Below, piece by piece: positions 56,401 to 64,000 of a stretch of DNA of 64,000 nt. Within the stretch, counting starts at the first letter, position 1. The number at the start of each line of letters is the position of its first letter. A program made the position numbers and the translations under genes. The notes beneath the pieces were generated by a model, which was not told where the DNA came from, made no database searches, and worked only from the letters and a program-made list of their open reading frames with translations. The stretch comes from Yponomeuta sedellus (lineage: Eukaryota > Arthropoda > Insecta > Lepidoptera > Yponomeutidae): contig OW203722.1 of NCBI GenBank assembly GCA_934045075.1, positions 9,637,396 through 9,701,395 on the forward strand. The letters are read 5' to 3'.

Positions 56401-57804
56401 TAAATAGTTTACTTATTTAAATATTTTACTTATTGAAAGTGGTTTAAGCTAAGTTAATAATGAAGACACTGTTTTTATGTTTTCTTAACGGCACGACTTT
56501 GAAAGCTTGTTATGACATAGATAAATATTAAACGGGTCAAATCGCGATTATTTATTAGGTAAAACGTAATTACCTTATTTCCCGACGTTTCGGCAGTGTT
56601 ACAGTTGCCGTGGTCTCGGGTGAGTATCGCGAATCATTAAGAAATACTAGTGTTATGACATAAGCTGGCTTATTTTTAAATTGCACCATTTACCAAAATT
56701 CTCCACTAAAGAAACGATTTACCAGTTGTGCCTAAAGAAACATCCGTCAAGGGACGAACGTAACTAGCTAATACATAGGTTTTATTAATATTATTTATTT
56801 TGACATCATAATATTATTATTTTTTTATTTTATTGTCATAAATTTGACTTTGACAAAACCTGTTTTGTAATTGATAAACCTATTATTTTTTGTTAGTATT
56901 GTATTTCGTATGATGTATCGTCTGTTGTTTATTTTGAGAAAATAAAACACTTTAGTAACGCTAAATATAAAATTATATCTATTTCATTGTGATGGGTCTT
57001 TTCGTCAACCATAAACAATAGATATAACGAACCATTAGTAGCTGTGAACGTGGAAGCCGATGTAAAACAACAAACAAGTTGCGGTAAAAACTGTTGTAAC
57101 CGTAACCGCGGATTATTTGCGGCAAAAACAACTTGCCGACGGAAGCGGGGAGCTGGCAGAGTTTTGTGCGAAGCTGGCTGGAAGTAGGCTGCTCTACTGA
57201 GTATTATTTCATTAGATTACGTTGAAAATATACTGTATATATACACCATGAAATGTTAACTGAGTGAAAGTTCCTCATTATCAAATTAATGTCTCCAAGA
57301 CCGTAATAACTTTTTGACGCATTTTTTTTTGTATACTTTATTAAACACGCATTGCTTAAACTTTAGCTAAAGCTTTCTTTATGGTAAATAGTAAAGTATA
57401 TAACATGTTATTGTAATAATGTAAAACATGTAAACCATTTCTTCAATACCGATTTAATGTTTCATATAATCTTGAAATTTGACGCGATCAATTTGTATGG
57501 AAAAGAAAAAAAATACTATGGGATAACTTTCGATACCTACTGAAGAAACCGTTTTCAAGAATAGGGATATTTTAATAACAGGTTGTTTATAAATGTAGTG
57601 CAAAAGCGCCGACAATATTACACTTTAGCTAAATTCATGTAAAGAAGTCTTTTTAATCATTTTCTGGATTAATTACTTCAAACAAAGGGTGCATACTCAC
57701 TGTGCATCAGCCAGCGCGAGCACAATCTGCAGCGCCAGCGAAAGCGCGCGCGCGACGACGTGGTGGCGAGTGTAACACGACCGCAGCTGATCGCGCTCGC
57801 TCAT
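35283..57804 (-). CDS. Lcch3: GABA-gated ion channel beta-like subunit LCCH3 (10 exons, complete)
   Basis: Pentameric Cys-loop ligand-gated channel subunit in the neuronal plasma membrane. Exons join in phase to 491 aa, close to my recollection of the fly protein (about 496). Signal peptide about 1-36; loop [11 protein letters not shown]; Cys-loop C172 to C186 with 13 residues between; loop B ESYGYT; loop [14 protein letters not shown]1 about 252-274, M2 about 283-306 (TTVLTMTT), M3 about 315-336, M4 about 470-489 ending FYIID. The M2-M3 region and the C-terminal [12 protein letters not shown]...DVNVID follow LCCH3 rather than RDL or GRD as I recall them. The M3-M4 loop is short and Pro/Arg-rich. 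No frame breaks seen. Confidence 0.95.
35740..36180. repeat. Composite dispersed repeats in the last LCCH3 intron
   Basis: 35943-36060 is an uninterrupted copy of the repeat that carries the MITE at 1277-1487; 36146-36176 is a reverse piece of it. 35830-35925 and 36690-36790 are diverged inverted relatives (GGTTATTTATTTGCCCGTGG against CCACGGGAAAAATAATAACC). Confidence 0.55.
36236..36620 (-). pseudogene. LINE ORF2 C-terminal domain (RTE-like), open 109-codon frame
   Basis: Minus-strand frame 36590-36261 reads [44 protein letters not shown]. This is the usual end of a lepidopteran endonuclease-reverse transcriptase LINE. The 3' tail is CCAGCAGTGGACTACATAAT. The rest of the LINE is missing (5' truncation). 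Confidence 0.85.
37081..37197. repeat. Hairpin, 54-bp arms
   Basis: Arms 37081-37134 and 37144-37197 are inverted copies with about two mismatches and a 9-base centre. It ends 88 bp from LCCH3 exon 9. Likely a small MITE. Confidence 0.8.
37285..37470 (-). CDS. Lcch3: LCCH3 exon 9: M3-M4 cytoplasmic loop
   Basis: Acceptor TTTTACATCAG, donor GTAAGT. Encodes [11 protein letters not shown] then a Pro/Arg/Ser-rich stretch. The SPEEII part recalls TTEDII at the same place in the fly protein. Chosen over the other open frame of this segment because of phase. Confidence 0.8.
37785..37860. repeat. Second uninterrupted copy of the MITE host repeat
   Basis: CCTCGGCTACTATCGGATAG and GAAATATCGGAACTAATAT as at 1230-1550, without the MITE. 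Confidence 0.7.
38122..38370 (-). CDS. Lcch3: LCCH3 exon 8: M2, M3, start of the cytoplasmic loop
   Basis: [20 protein letters not shown] is pore-lining M2; [20 protein letters not shown] is M3. I place the 3' end at the GTGCGT donor because it alone gives the phase needed by exon 9; the open frame runs on past it. Confidence 0.88.
38921..39089 (-). CDS. Lcch3: LCCH3 exon 7: M1 and start of M2
   Basis: [20 protein letters not shown] is M1. [13 protein letters not shown] is the M1-M2 linker, with SAR where RDL has PAR. Confidence 0.96.
39325..39560 (-). repeat. LINE 3' UTR remnant with (TTATC)n tail
   Basis: On the minus strand the sequence ends in TTATC repeats (39344-39360). It contains AATATTCTTTATTGTACAC and GGCGGCCTTATTGCTAAAAG, a 3' UTR type common in lepidopteran LINEs as I recall. 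A related piece is at 47805-47895. Confidence 0.5.
40509..40624 (-). CDS. Lcch3: LCCH3 exon 6: loops B and C
   Basis: [18 protein letters not shown] and [15 protein letters not shown]. Confidence 0.95.
40922..41372 (-). mobile_element. tRNA-headed SINE, family B, interrupted by a fold-back SINE
   Basis: The core at 41000-41106 and the tRNA-like head at 41289-41372 (GGGAATCGAACCCACGATT) belong to one family B copy, separated by 41107-41288. Confidence 0.75.
41107..41288. mobile_element. Fold-back dimer of the tRNA-Ile-like SINE tail
   Basis: Left half reads tail to anticodon arm in minus orientation, right half the same in plus orientation, meeting in the anticodon region (GGCTATCCGTGCT). 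Flanked by near-identical 12-base strings, TCATTGAGTAAA on the left and TCATTGGGTAAA on the right, which look like a target-site duplication. Confidence 0.75.
42113..42436 (-). mobile_element. 5S-rRNA-like SINE
   Basis: Reverse copy of the family at 17385-17748: tail GTATGTCCCCACAGCTGGGG, 5S-like head TGACCGCGCCTGTTGCTCGT and GGTCACCCATCC. One internal deletion. Confidence 0.75.
42478..42522. repeat. Hairpin, perfect 19-bp arms
   Basis: Arms 42478-42496 and 42504-42522. Confidence 0.8.
43061..43190. mobile_element. TAA-flanked MITE (PIF/Harbinger-like), copy 3
   Basis: Best preserved copy. Inverted ends GGTTTCTGAATTG and CAATTCAGAAACTGGCCC; TAA stands outside both ends (left TAACGGTGG, right CCCTAATCG). 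A 3-bp TAA/TTA duplication is typical of PIF/Harbinger. Confidence 0.75.
43548..43705 (-). CDS. Lcch3: LCCH3 exon 5: Cys-loop
   Basis: Encodes the disulfide loop [15 protein letters not shown]. Its donor, GCT|GTGTGA, is weaker than the others in the gene but gives the right phase with exon 6. Confidence 0.94.
43725..43997. repeat. GTGA-type minisatellite beside LCCH3 exon 5
   Basis: About 270 bp of GTGAGTGAGTGGGTGGGCGA variants, ending about 20 bp upstream of the exon 5 acceptor. On the transcribed strand it reads as CACT/CACC repeats. Confidence 0.9.
44000..45215. other. LCCH3 intron 4, unrecognised
   Basis: AT-rich. 44435-44505 is a reverse piece of the 14895-15125 repeat. 44600-44900 weakly resembles a LINE C-terminal region ([10 protein letters not shown]) but has stops; not asserted. 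The tail of a 5S-like SINE (GTATGTCCCCACTACTGGGG) is at 45215-45252. Confidence 0.4.
45791..45936 (-). CDS. Lcch3: LCCH3 exon 4: loop A region
   Basis: [12 protein letters not shown] and [13 protein letters not shown], conserved in GABA receptor subunits. Confidence 0.95.
45945..47150. other. LCCH3 intron 3, unrecognised part
   Basis: AT-rich with no gene; 46735-46900 is GC-richer and may be a degraded transposon, family unknown. Confidence 0.4.
47160..47455 (+). pseudogene. LINE ORF2 C-terminal remnant
   Basis: Plus-strand reading: [35 protein letters not shown], then a stop and the tail GTCCAGCAGTGGACGAGTAC. Related to 36236-36620 but more diverged. Confidence 0.75.
47487..47612 (-). mobile_element. 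5S-rRNA-like SINE, 3' part only
   Basis: ATATCAACCCTTGTATGTCC to GAGGATTGTAAGACAG; head missing (5' truncation), next to the LINE remnant whose tail it resembles. Confidence 0.7.
48292..48790. repeat. Direct duplication, 258-bp period, next to LCCH3 exon 3
   Basis: GTAAGTATGTTTGTGCAACA at 48298 recurs at 48556, with the next 230 bases nearly identical (few substitutions). The second copy stops a few bases from the exon 3 donor. Confidence 0.9.
48794..48861 (-). CDS. Lcch3: LCCH3 exon 3: ligand-binding domain
   Basis: Small 68-nt exon: [20 protein letters not shown]. Donor GTGAGT lies beside a tandem duplication in the next intron. Confidence 0.93.
50430..51030 (-). repeat. Tandem dimer of the tRNA-Ile-like SINE unit
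   Basis: CTAACCCGTGCTAAGGA at 50451 and 50759, a 308-bp period, each with the reversed tRNA-like module. Same unit as the 26941-28083 array. Confidence 0.85.
51031..51140 (+). mobile_element. Partial tRNA-Ile-like SINE, opposite orientation
   Basis: tRNA module GCCCATTAGCTCAGTTGG to GGTTCGAATCCCGG, then GCCTCTAAATAGG. Head to head with the 50430-51030 dimer. Confidence 0.8.
51214..51276. repeat. Hairpin, perfect 26-bp arms
   Basis: Arms 51214-51239 and 51251-51276, centre 11 bases. Confidence 0.85.
51277..53500. other. LCCH3 introns 1 and 2 flanking exon 2, unrecognised
   Basis: Apart from exon 2 (52049-52149) I see only AT-rich sequence. TCTTTTTCTTCCTG at 52213 and GGAAGATGGCCGTCAGGTCC at 52251 may be a short repeat fragment. 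Confidence 0.4.
52049..52149 (-). CDS. Lcch3: LCCH3 exon 2: N-terminal helix of the ligand-binding domain
   Basis: [20 protein letters not shown], the conserved first helix and RP motif of GABA-A-type subunits, with an N-glycosylation site (NVT). Confidence 0.93.
53500..53880 (-). repeat. tRNA-Ile-like SINE, one unit plus the start of a second
   Basis: CTAACCCGTGCTAAGGA at 53524 and 53833, a 309-bp period; the second unit stops at AGAGGCT. Confidence 0.8.
54372..54740 (-). mobile_element. 5S-rRNA-like SINE, near full length
   Basis: Tail GTATGTCCCCACTGCTGGGG on the left; 5S-like head on the right (GGTCACCCATCCTGCACCTG, ACCGCGCCTGTTGTTGCTTT) and the terminal GGTTCAGCTAGGCCATGAGC. Confidence 0.8.
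54741..57695. other. LCCH3 intron 1, mostly unrecognised
   Basis: 56550-56640 and 54085-54165 share TTTATTAGGTAAA...AATTACCTTA and CCCGACGTT; they are relatives of the palindromic element at 28825-29458. 56330-56390 is a SINE-tail piece (TTGCACAGGCCTTCTCTCAG). No exon seen. Confidence 0.45.
57701..57804 (-). CDS. Lcch3: LCCH3 exon 1: signal peptide
   Basis: ATG at 57804-57802. Hydrophobic core [17 protein letters not shown] after a polar, basic start. Donor GTGAGT; leaves two bases that join exon 2 as a Gln codon. GC-rich surroundings. Confidence 0.85.
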
Positions 57805-57839
57805 CGCGCGTCGCTCCGTGCGCGCGGCACGCGACACAT
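57801..57839 (-). CDS. Upstream ORF overlapping the LCCH3 start codon
   Basis: ATG at 57839-57837 opens 12 codons ([12 protein letters not shown]) and stops at TGA 57803-57801. The stop shares bases with the LCCH3 ATG as ATGA. It would affect LCCH3 translation only if the transcript starts above it, which the sequence cannot show. Confidence 0.4.
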   Translation of the reverse strand: MCRVPRARSDAR

Positions 57840-58908
57840 CGCGCGCTCACCGCACCCGCGCCCGCCGACTCGTGTGCCACATCTTTATAGCATTACTTTC
57901 GAGTTGTAGAAGTTGTGTGTTATCGAGTTCGCGATCTATTGGTGAGACGGCGCGGCGTGAGCACCCCCAGCGGTGGCGGCGGCCTAAGTGCCGGCGCGCG
58001 TGCGCGCGGTCTCACTCCGATCTTCGGCACGCAACGCGAAAAATCTCGCACTAATCTATTGGGGAGAAACTGGGAATATTTAAGTTTGAGAGTTAGGTGC
58101 CGCACTTTTGTTGTTGTTGTTGCAACTCCAGTCTGATTTAATTGGGCCCTTTTCGTTCGATTCACGAAGTTTCTGACATCCTGACACCTCGTTTAGCTTA
58201 TCATTTAGTACAATATTGTAAATCTCAGGATGCTTGAGCAAGGAAATGGGAGGATTTTCAATCACTTGGCTCATTGCAAAGCGTTAGCCAGCTACAGATT
58301 GCCTAGGTGTTACATATTAAAGAACCGCACTATGTCACCATCTAACGTATTCCGCTGGCGAGACCTAGATGTGCAGTGGCGGCGTGCACGGAAGTTATTT
58401 GCCGGCGCCGGGGCCGCGCTGCCAGCATCCGCCTCGCAGATTACTGATAACGTGACACGGCTTGACTGTTGCTGCGACGAAGGCGTCACTCGGCCGGGTT
58501 TTTATGAGAAATTTTATTACCTGAGGATGGTCTATAATGAGTTAGAAATAAGGCGGAGATTCAGCCGGGAATTTTCAGGCTGAAATCTCTACGTAAACAC
58601 TTCAGTAGGAATTACAATCAATACCTGCTTAAACGCACAGGAATAAGGATAAAAAGGATTGTAGTTTAAAGGAATGTAGCGATAAATATTTCTATTGTTC
58701 ATGAGAAAGTGTGGAATCATTGGTTGTCACGTTCCGACAATGTTTCCACTAATTTACATTGGAACGACTAGAATACATTACGTATTGTTACAATGAATTA
58801 GTACAATGAAGCTATTCATTTGATTTAACATCTAAAATTATGGAAGTCAAAAAGTTAGCGTCTTTATATGCTGTATAGATAGGTAAACACTTAACAGTCA
58901 TTTTTATA

Positions 58909-58957
58909 CTCTGGTCTTTAGAGTGCCTATCCCACTAAGGCACTCTAAAGACCAGAG
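58909..58957. repeat. Hairpin, perfect 20-bp arms
   Basis: Arms 58909-58928 and 58938-58957. Confidence 0.8.
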
Positions 58958-59137
58958 GCCAACGCTGCTGCAATTGCAGTGGCCAACTATTGGGCAGGAA
59001 GAATATAGACCGGTCGAATCGTTGAGAAGAAAAAAAAGAAGACTAAAGACTTTACAACCGGTTTTATCTCAGTCTTAACATTGTTTTAGTGAAATCTACT
59101 TTTTATTATAAATAAGACCGCGATACTACTCGTATAG

Positions 59138-59400
59138 GGGCGGTGGTAGCGGAGCGGTGTAGAACGCCGGCCTCTCAATCGGGAGGTCGTGGGTTCAAAC
59201 CCCGGCATGTACCAATAACTTTGTTTTCTAAGTTATGTACATTTGTGAAATTGTAGTAGCAATACCACTCGCCAACGGTGAAGGAAAACATCGTAAGGAA
59301 ACCCTAGTGTCTGAAGTGTTAACGTACCTCAGCTACGTACTACGTTGCTAGGTACAATGGCCCAACTATGAGGCTAAGTGCGGAAATCTCAGGTCTAACT
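59138..59400 (+). mobile_element. tRNA-headed SINE, family B, plus strand
   Basis: tRNA-like head with GGTAGCGGAGCGGTG (box A position) and GGGTTCAAACCCC (box B), then the core CATGTACCAATAACTTTGTT ... CAACGGTGAAGGAAAACATC. Confidence 0.8.
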
Positions 59401-59989
59401 AACTACGGCCTAGTTTTCGTACTACTCGCATAATTACACTCTTGAGGTAGGTCAGAAAGTAGCACATCAAGACCTTCTGTCCTAAGTGTCTAGATAGCCT
59501 ATGTCTCCTAACCCACATTCTAGTAGCAAAGTGACAATAATGACGAGTGTCAGAACGCCGCCAAGAGACTGGCAATTAGGTGGAGTGGTTCCGGATTGCG
59601 GCAAACTGCCCGTGGCCTTTGAACCGCAAAAACTGACCGCAATTCGTGCCCTTTAGCACGATTCGCCTGAACTCTCACGCATTGTTATTTAATTGTTTTG
59701 CTGCACATTTTTATACACAACTTCTTTCGCTTAGCTAGTTCCTCAGGGAGGTGGTTGGAACCGAAGAGGGAACATAAAATTCCAATCAGTTTGTGTAGTC
59801 AAAATTTCATCGATATTTGATCAATGATCGATCTAATTGTGAGTATTTATTAAGTGAACTTAATTGAATGAATGAACGATTTTTTACCACAAACAAATAT
59901 GCTTAAATAACAATAACAGTAATTATAAAATAAAACGTGCATGCGACAATGATACTATTTCAGCGTTCGCTGTTTCTATTCATAATTCG

Positions 59990-60340
59990 ATATCAACCCT
60001 TGTATGTCGCCACTGCTGGAGCACGGGTCTCTTCCTGCATCGCCGGAAGGTTAGGCCATACTCCACCACGGGGGCAAATCCGGGTTGGTAGAGGATTGTA
60101 AGATAGTGGCAGACCTTACTTTCAGAAGCCGCCCATAAGGCCTCTGACATGACTTAAAGACTGCCATTACAGGACAGCCGGCACCAAAGGCTTAATGTAC
60201 CTTGCAAAGCACGGCACGGCAGTTATGGGACGATCACCCATCCTGCATCTGACCTCGCCTGTTATTAACAATAACAGACGCTTAAATCAAGTCATTTATT
60301 TCAATCACTCGGTTCGACTAAGCCACGAGCGCTTCGTAAT
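59990..60340 (-). mobile_element. 5S-rRNA-like SINE
   Basis: Tail ATATCAACCCTTGTATGTCG on the left; body GTGCCGGCTGTCCT-type; head with CGATCACCCATCCTGCATCT and a 22-base expansion in the 5S box A to intermediate-element gap. Confidence 0.75.
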
Positions 60341-60759
60341 TCGTAATTAACTATTATTTACTGACATATGCTTGCTTAATTGCTCTATATGAGAATCGCA
60401 GTCATTAAAAATGTACCTACTGATTCCAAGCAATTTTTCTCGACTGAAATGCATCAGCGAAACAGTAAAAATTTATAAGAGGGCATTAAGCTTAAAAGTT
60501 TCATTACATTAAATATATATTAACGATGTGATGATGTTATGTTGTTTGAGCTGTTTGAGTACCCATGCAGGATGCAAGCGTGTGTTTATATAAAGTAACC
60601 TATTAAGTTTAAGTAACGTAGGCGCGCGTGCACGCAACGACTAATGAACGTTGATGAAGGGGAGGTGATCTGTTAGGATCAAGTGGCAGTCCCTGGTCTC
60701 TGCCTACGCTTTTGGGATACAGGCAAGAGGTTATGTTATATTTATGTTAGGTTAATATA

Positions 60760-62690
60760 CGTACATAAACCTAAATATAATAAAAGCTGATTATCAATTT
60801 CACATAGTTACGGCTCACATCATGACTTTAAGTCCCATCACCGCAGTCGGTAAATAAATCCTCAATCTCCAAGCGTAATGTCTATCCAGAGGCACTCCAC
60901 CCCCTTGGGATTACACCACGTCGCCGAGAAATGACCGACATTACATACAGCACCTAAAATACACGACTCTACCCCCTTATAAACCTCCGTCATTCTGTGC
61001 TAACTTTACGAATGATCTAAGGATTGAGGACGGAATAGTTTATGTTAGATATTTTGCTTTTAAAGACAGTTTCATCTCTCAAACGCAACCCTGACACGTG
61101 CCGAGAAATGAGACGTAGAACAATGTATCACATAAATTGACACAATCTTGGTGCCTTATTCTCGATTTTGTGTTAGTTTTGGAAGTCACAAAGCTCATCT
61201 TAAGGTTCACAGGTAACATAAGTACCACACAGTGGATACGTACAGAATATGCCGTAAGTTAACGACTATTCTGTAACGCACGCACGTACAAAATTGTATT
61301 ATAAATTTACACTGTCGGCTCTAACACTTGCTAACTCGGTTTGTTTCTCATGCTAAATTAATCAATTCTTGTTCTATTCATCTTTTTATACCAAACTCCA
61401 TCCAAATCTTAAAATCCTACAAACCTTTGTATGTAAATATCCTGCAGAAATTCCACCGAAGGATTTTACTTTGAGAGACAAAAAAAACAAATATAAGCCC
61501 TAATCCTTTGCGTAACCACAAATATGCACATAAATAAATAATTTACTAACTGCTACCATCTCACGACCACCGTAGCGGCCGCGTAGTCCGTAGCGCCGTA
61601 GCGCCCGTTGCGCGTAGCCGGTACTTCCTGAATTTACATTGATTGGTGGGAAAATTCGATGAATTAGTCATGAGAGTGAGGTTACGAGTTTACGAATTAC
61701 TTTTATTCTAGGAGTAAATGCAACAGAAGCCTAGCTGTTACTAGTTCTGATTTAAATAAATAATAATTTATTTAAATCAGAACTTAAGGTTTTCTTCCTA
61801 GAGATTATATCACTCTATAGTTTTTGTGTTTGTGTTAAGTATCGACACTATTTTTCAATTGGTGTCCCTCGAGGAACATTTTAGAGGCAAATTTGCTTGT
61901 AAAGTGATGCGCAGTATCCTAGGCAAAAGGGGAGGCTGGCGTTTGTTGGCCTATATTATCACAAAAAATAGATTTAACATATAAACGATGATATTTTTTC
62001 TATGTGTGTATGGTTTATTTATGAAATAACAAACTAAGATGGGAAGCTATATCACTCTATACTATATAAGACTTTATAAAATGAAACTTCAGGTGTATTT
62101 ATGTGTATTTTATATATTTATTTAACTGAAATAAACAGAATTGCGTCAAAGTATTTTCAGCCGTAATGGCTTATTAATATAACTGGAGGAAGCGTACGAC
62201 TTTTTGTAATTTCATTACAATTTATCAAGTGATTGCCGTTTGAGTGCGATTTGACTTTAAAAGAGCCTACTTAGATGAAATCTCTCGAAGCGAGTCCCAT
62301 TTTTCTTACAGGATTTCTCTGACACTAATAATAGGTATGTAATCAGGAATCTCGTTTTACGAATGTATTTCAATAATGATACAAAAATTAAGGTTTGTCT
62401 ATCTATCCATACACAGCCAATGAAAAACGCCCCCTGTTAGATATATACCTCTTAACCGCCAGTCCAACCTCCCCGGTATCCCGCCAATCTCGTCCACTAT
62501 GTTTTACACTTTCAACTTTTTTTCTGTGAACGAGGACAGTTTCAAACTTCATTCGATTATCAGTAATGACATCGGTATTTCTAATGCACCATTTCATTAC
62601 GACCTATCTTGGTACTAGGAGGCCAGTACTGAGATTTGTAAGTATAAGCCCGACGCTGTAAGTCAAATAGAAAATACTGTTTTTAATGTT
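60760..62690. other. Intergenic, no gene recognised
   Basis: AT-rich. 61565-61622 has clustered CGTAGC/GCCGTAGCG motifs similar to 32935-32975. A perfect 18-bp hairpin is at 61744-61761/61766-61783. Confidence 0.45.
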
Positions 62691-62697
62691 ATTTTTT

Positions 62698-62885
62698 TAC
62701 TAAGCCTCCTTTGTGTTCCACTGCTGGGCAAAGGCCTCCCCTACTTTTTTCCATCTGTCCTTGTTTCTGGCCATCTCGCACCATCCCAACAAGAATGCAT
62801 TTATGTCGTCCCGCCATCTTTGCCTTAGTTTACCGCGACGTCGGTGTCTATTTTGCTGAACCCAGTCGGTCGTAATTTTAGTTTT
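62698..62885 (-). pseudogene. LINE ORF2 C-terminal fragment, another subfamily
   Basis: Minus-strand reading: RHRRRGKLRQRWRDDINAFL, GWCEMARNKDRWKKVGEAFA, QQW and a stop. 5' truncated; no frame break in the part seen. Confidence 0.8.
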
Positions 62886-63424
62886 TAAAACTACAAAGTT
62901 ATTTCATAGTGATAATGTTATGTGGAAGTTATTGAACTACCGTGGGTGGCCAAATAATAATTAGTTGGTTTAAAAAGTTGTATTTTTCTCAGTATATATA
63001 AATTTATTTACTATAACTTACAAGCATAAAATGGCCAACTTTTTGCCAACGTGAAAAATGGCTTCAGACAAAATAGCGATTGCAAAAAAAAAATGTGAAC
63101 AATAACGAAAGCAAAGTGTGAATTTGAAGTCAGTTGGGATTCTAATTCACTTTTTAACGTTGACAGCAAGTGAGCAGTCTACACAATTACATATGTTATT
63201 TATTACATACGGTTTTAAACTTTTCCCCCTAATTTTACGGTTATTCTGCTTTGTAGTACCTAATAATCAACAAAAAATACATGTCTTATAGATTTCAAAC
63301 CATAATAAGTAAAGTTGCATAGATATTCTCACGGGAAAATGATTAAATGCGATATTATTGAAATGATTAAAACGCGTAAAGCTCGAAAATCATAAAAAAT
63401 AAACTCTTATATTTTGAAAATTTA

Positions 63425-63605
63425 ACATTTTGGAGCAAACTTATGTAGGTACTGCTAGGTAACCCCCCAAAAGTTATTTTATGGCCTATTCTCAGACCCA
63501 TCAAATTTACACAAAAAGTTTCATAAAAATCGATGAAGCCTTTTTCGAAGGAATTGGATAAGCAAACACTGCAACACGAGATTTTTATATATTAGATTTG
63601 TTAGG
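63425..63605. repeat. Dispersed repeat also at 12025-12125
   Basis: Shares CTCAGACC, AAATTTACACAAAA and ACACGAGATTTTTATATATT patterns with 12018-12120. A retrotransposon 3' end type I associate with Lepidoptera. Confidence 0.5.
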
Positions 63606-63844
63606 TATTTTCTCCAAGCGGTTCGTCTTATCTTACTTTTTTGCCAACGGTGGCTATTGACGTAGCAATTGTATTAGAGTCTCATCGGCGGCGCCAGACG
63701 GGGCTTTCTAGATGGAAACAATCACTCCAGCCTTATGGATAATCATTTCTAGATGAATGTCGGATGGGCTGTGTACACATACTCGTAGTTACGGACTAAG
63801 CTGGAAGGAGATGCAAACCTAGGTCCACATGAGTATGCTTATAA

Positions 63845-63965
63845 TTTGACTGCCTCGCTAGCAGTATCAGCGGCCAGAGGTCGTGATTTCGATTCCCACT
63901 GGGCGCAAACAACCTGAGTCTGTGTACAGCTCAGTGTATGCTAGTTTGGTAGCTGAACAAGTAGT
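63845..63965 (+). repeat. tRNA-like SINE fragment
   Basis: CGCTAGCAGTATCAGCGG then GGTCGTGATTTCGATTCCCA, a box-B-like stretch, followed by TGTACAGCTCAGTGTATG. Weak. Confidence 0.35.
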
Positions 63966-64000
63966 TGTGTTGTATGGAAATTATAAAAGAATCTTAGTAT

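Larger units (their letters stand above)
57700..58060. promoter_or_regulatory. GC-rich segment at the LCCH3 5' end
   Basis: CpG-dense DNA in an AT-rich region, covering the first coding exon and 250 bp upstream. It probably holds the 5' UTR and promoter of LCCH3. No TATA box was recognised. Confidence 0.4.

Noticed and set aside
58230..58583. 117-codon plus-strand frame near LCCH3, with NVTRL and TRPGF slightly like a GABA receptor N-terminal helix
   Set aside because: Spacing between NVT and RP is three residues short, no further receptor exons follow, and no splice sites fit convincingly.

Overview
This is an AT-rich insect nuclear region, most likely from a moth or butterfly (Lepidoptera). 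Protein-coding genes are split into many short exons with GT/AG introns. The repeats (several tRNA-headed SINEs, RTE-like LINE tails that end in CCAGCAGTGG-type sequence, TA- and TAA-flanked MITEs, a mariner) are of kinds I associate with lepidopteran genomes. The species cannot be fixed from the sequence.

Two host genes are present, both on the minus strand. (1) LRP4, from a start codon at 30250 down to 2599. I could place 31 coding exons with continuous reading phase (5577 nt, 1859 codons): signal peptide, Pro/Gly-rich extension, eight LDL-receptor class A repeats, two EGF modules, four six-bladed YWTD beta-propellers separated by EGF modules, a transmembrane helix and an FxNPxY endocytosis motif. 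The last exon or exons lie left of the window. (2) LCCH3, a GABA-gated ion channel beta-like subunit, complete in ten coding exons from 57804 to 35283 (491 aa): signal peptide, Cys-loop ligand-binding domain, M1 to M4. The two genes lie head to tail, LCCH3 upstream of LRP4, with about 5 kb between them. Both products are cell-surface proteins that act at synapses in animals, but nothing in the DNA shows joint regulation.

The rest is introns and intergenic DNA filled with mobile elements. Left end: a mariner transposase frame that stays open to the window edge (1-1021) and a 211-bp TA-flanked MITE. Inside LRP4 introns: LINE ORF2 remnants, SINEs, three-base-TSD MITEs and a nearly intact hAT/ZBED transposon (19270-21644). 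LRP4 intron 1 (24196-30204) carries a 307-bp-period tandem array of a tRNA-Ile-like SINE unit, and a LINE split by a 634-bp element whose two 289-bp arms form a perfect palindrome. LCCH3 introns hold a TGAG-type minisatellite, tandem SINE units and a 258-bp-period duplication. Right of 57804 there are only repeats and unrecognised sequence.

The least expected observation is a dispersed SINE-like family (six copies or fragments) whose head matches the internal promoter region of 5S rRNA and whose tail resembles the LINE tails. Others are the perfect palindrome, a fold-back SINE nested in another SINE, two SINE families with different tRNA heads sharing one core, and a 12-codon upstream ORF whose stop overlaps the LCCH3 start codon.
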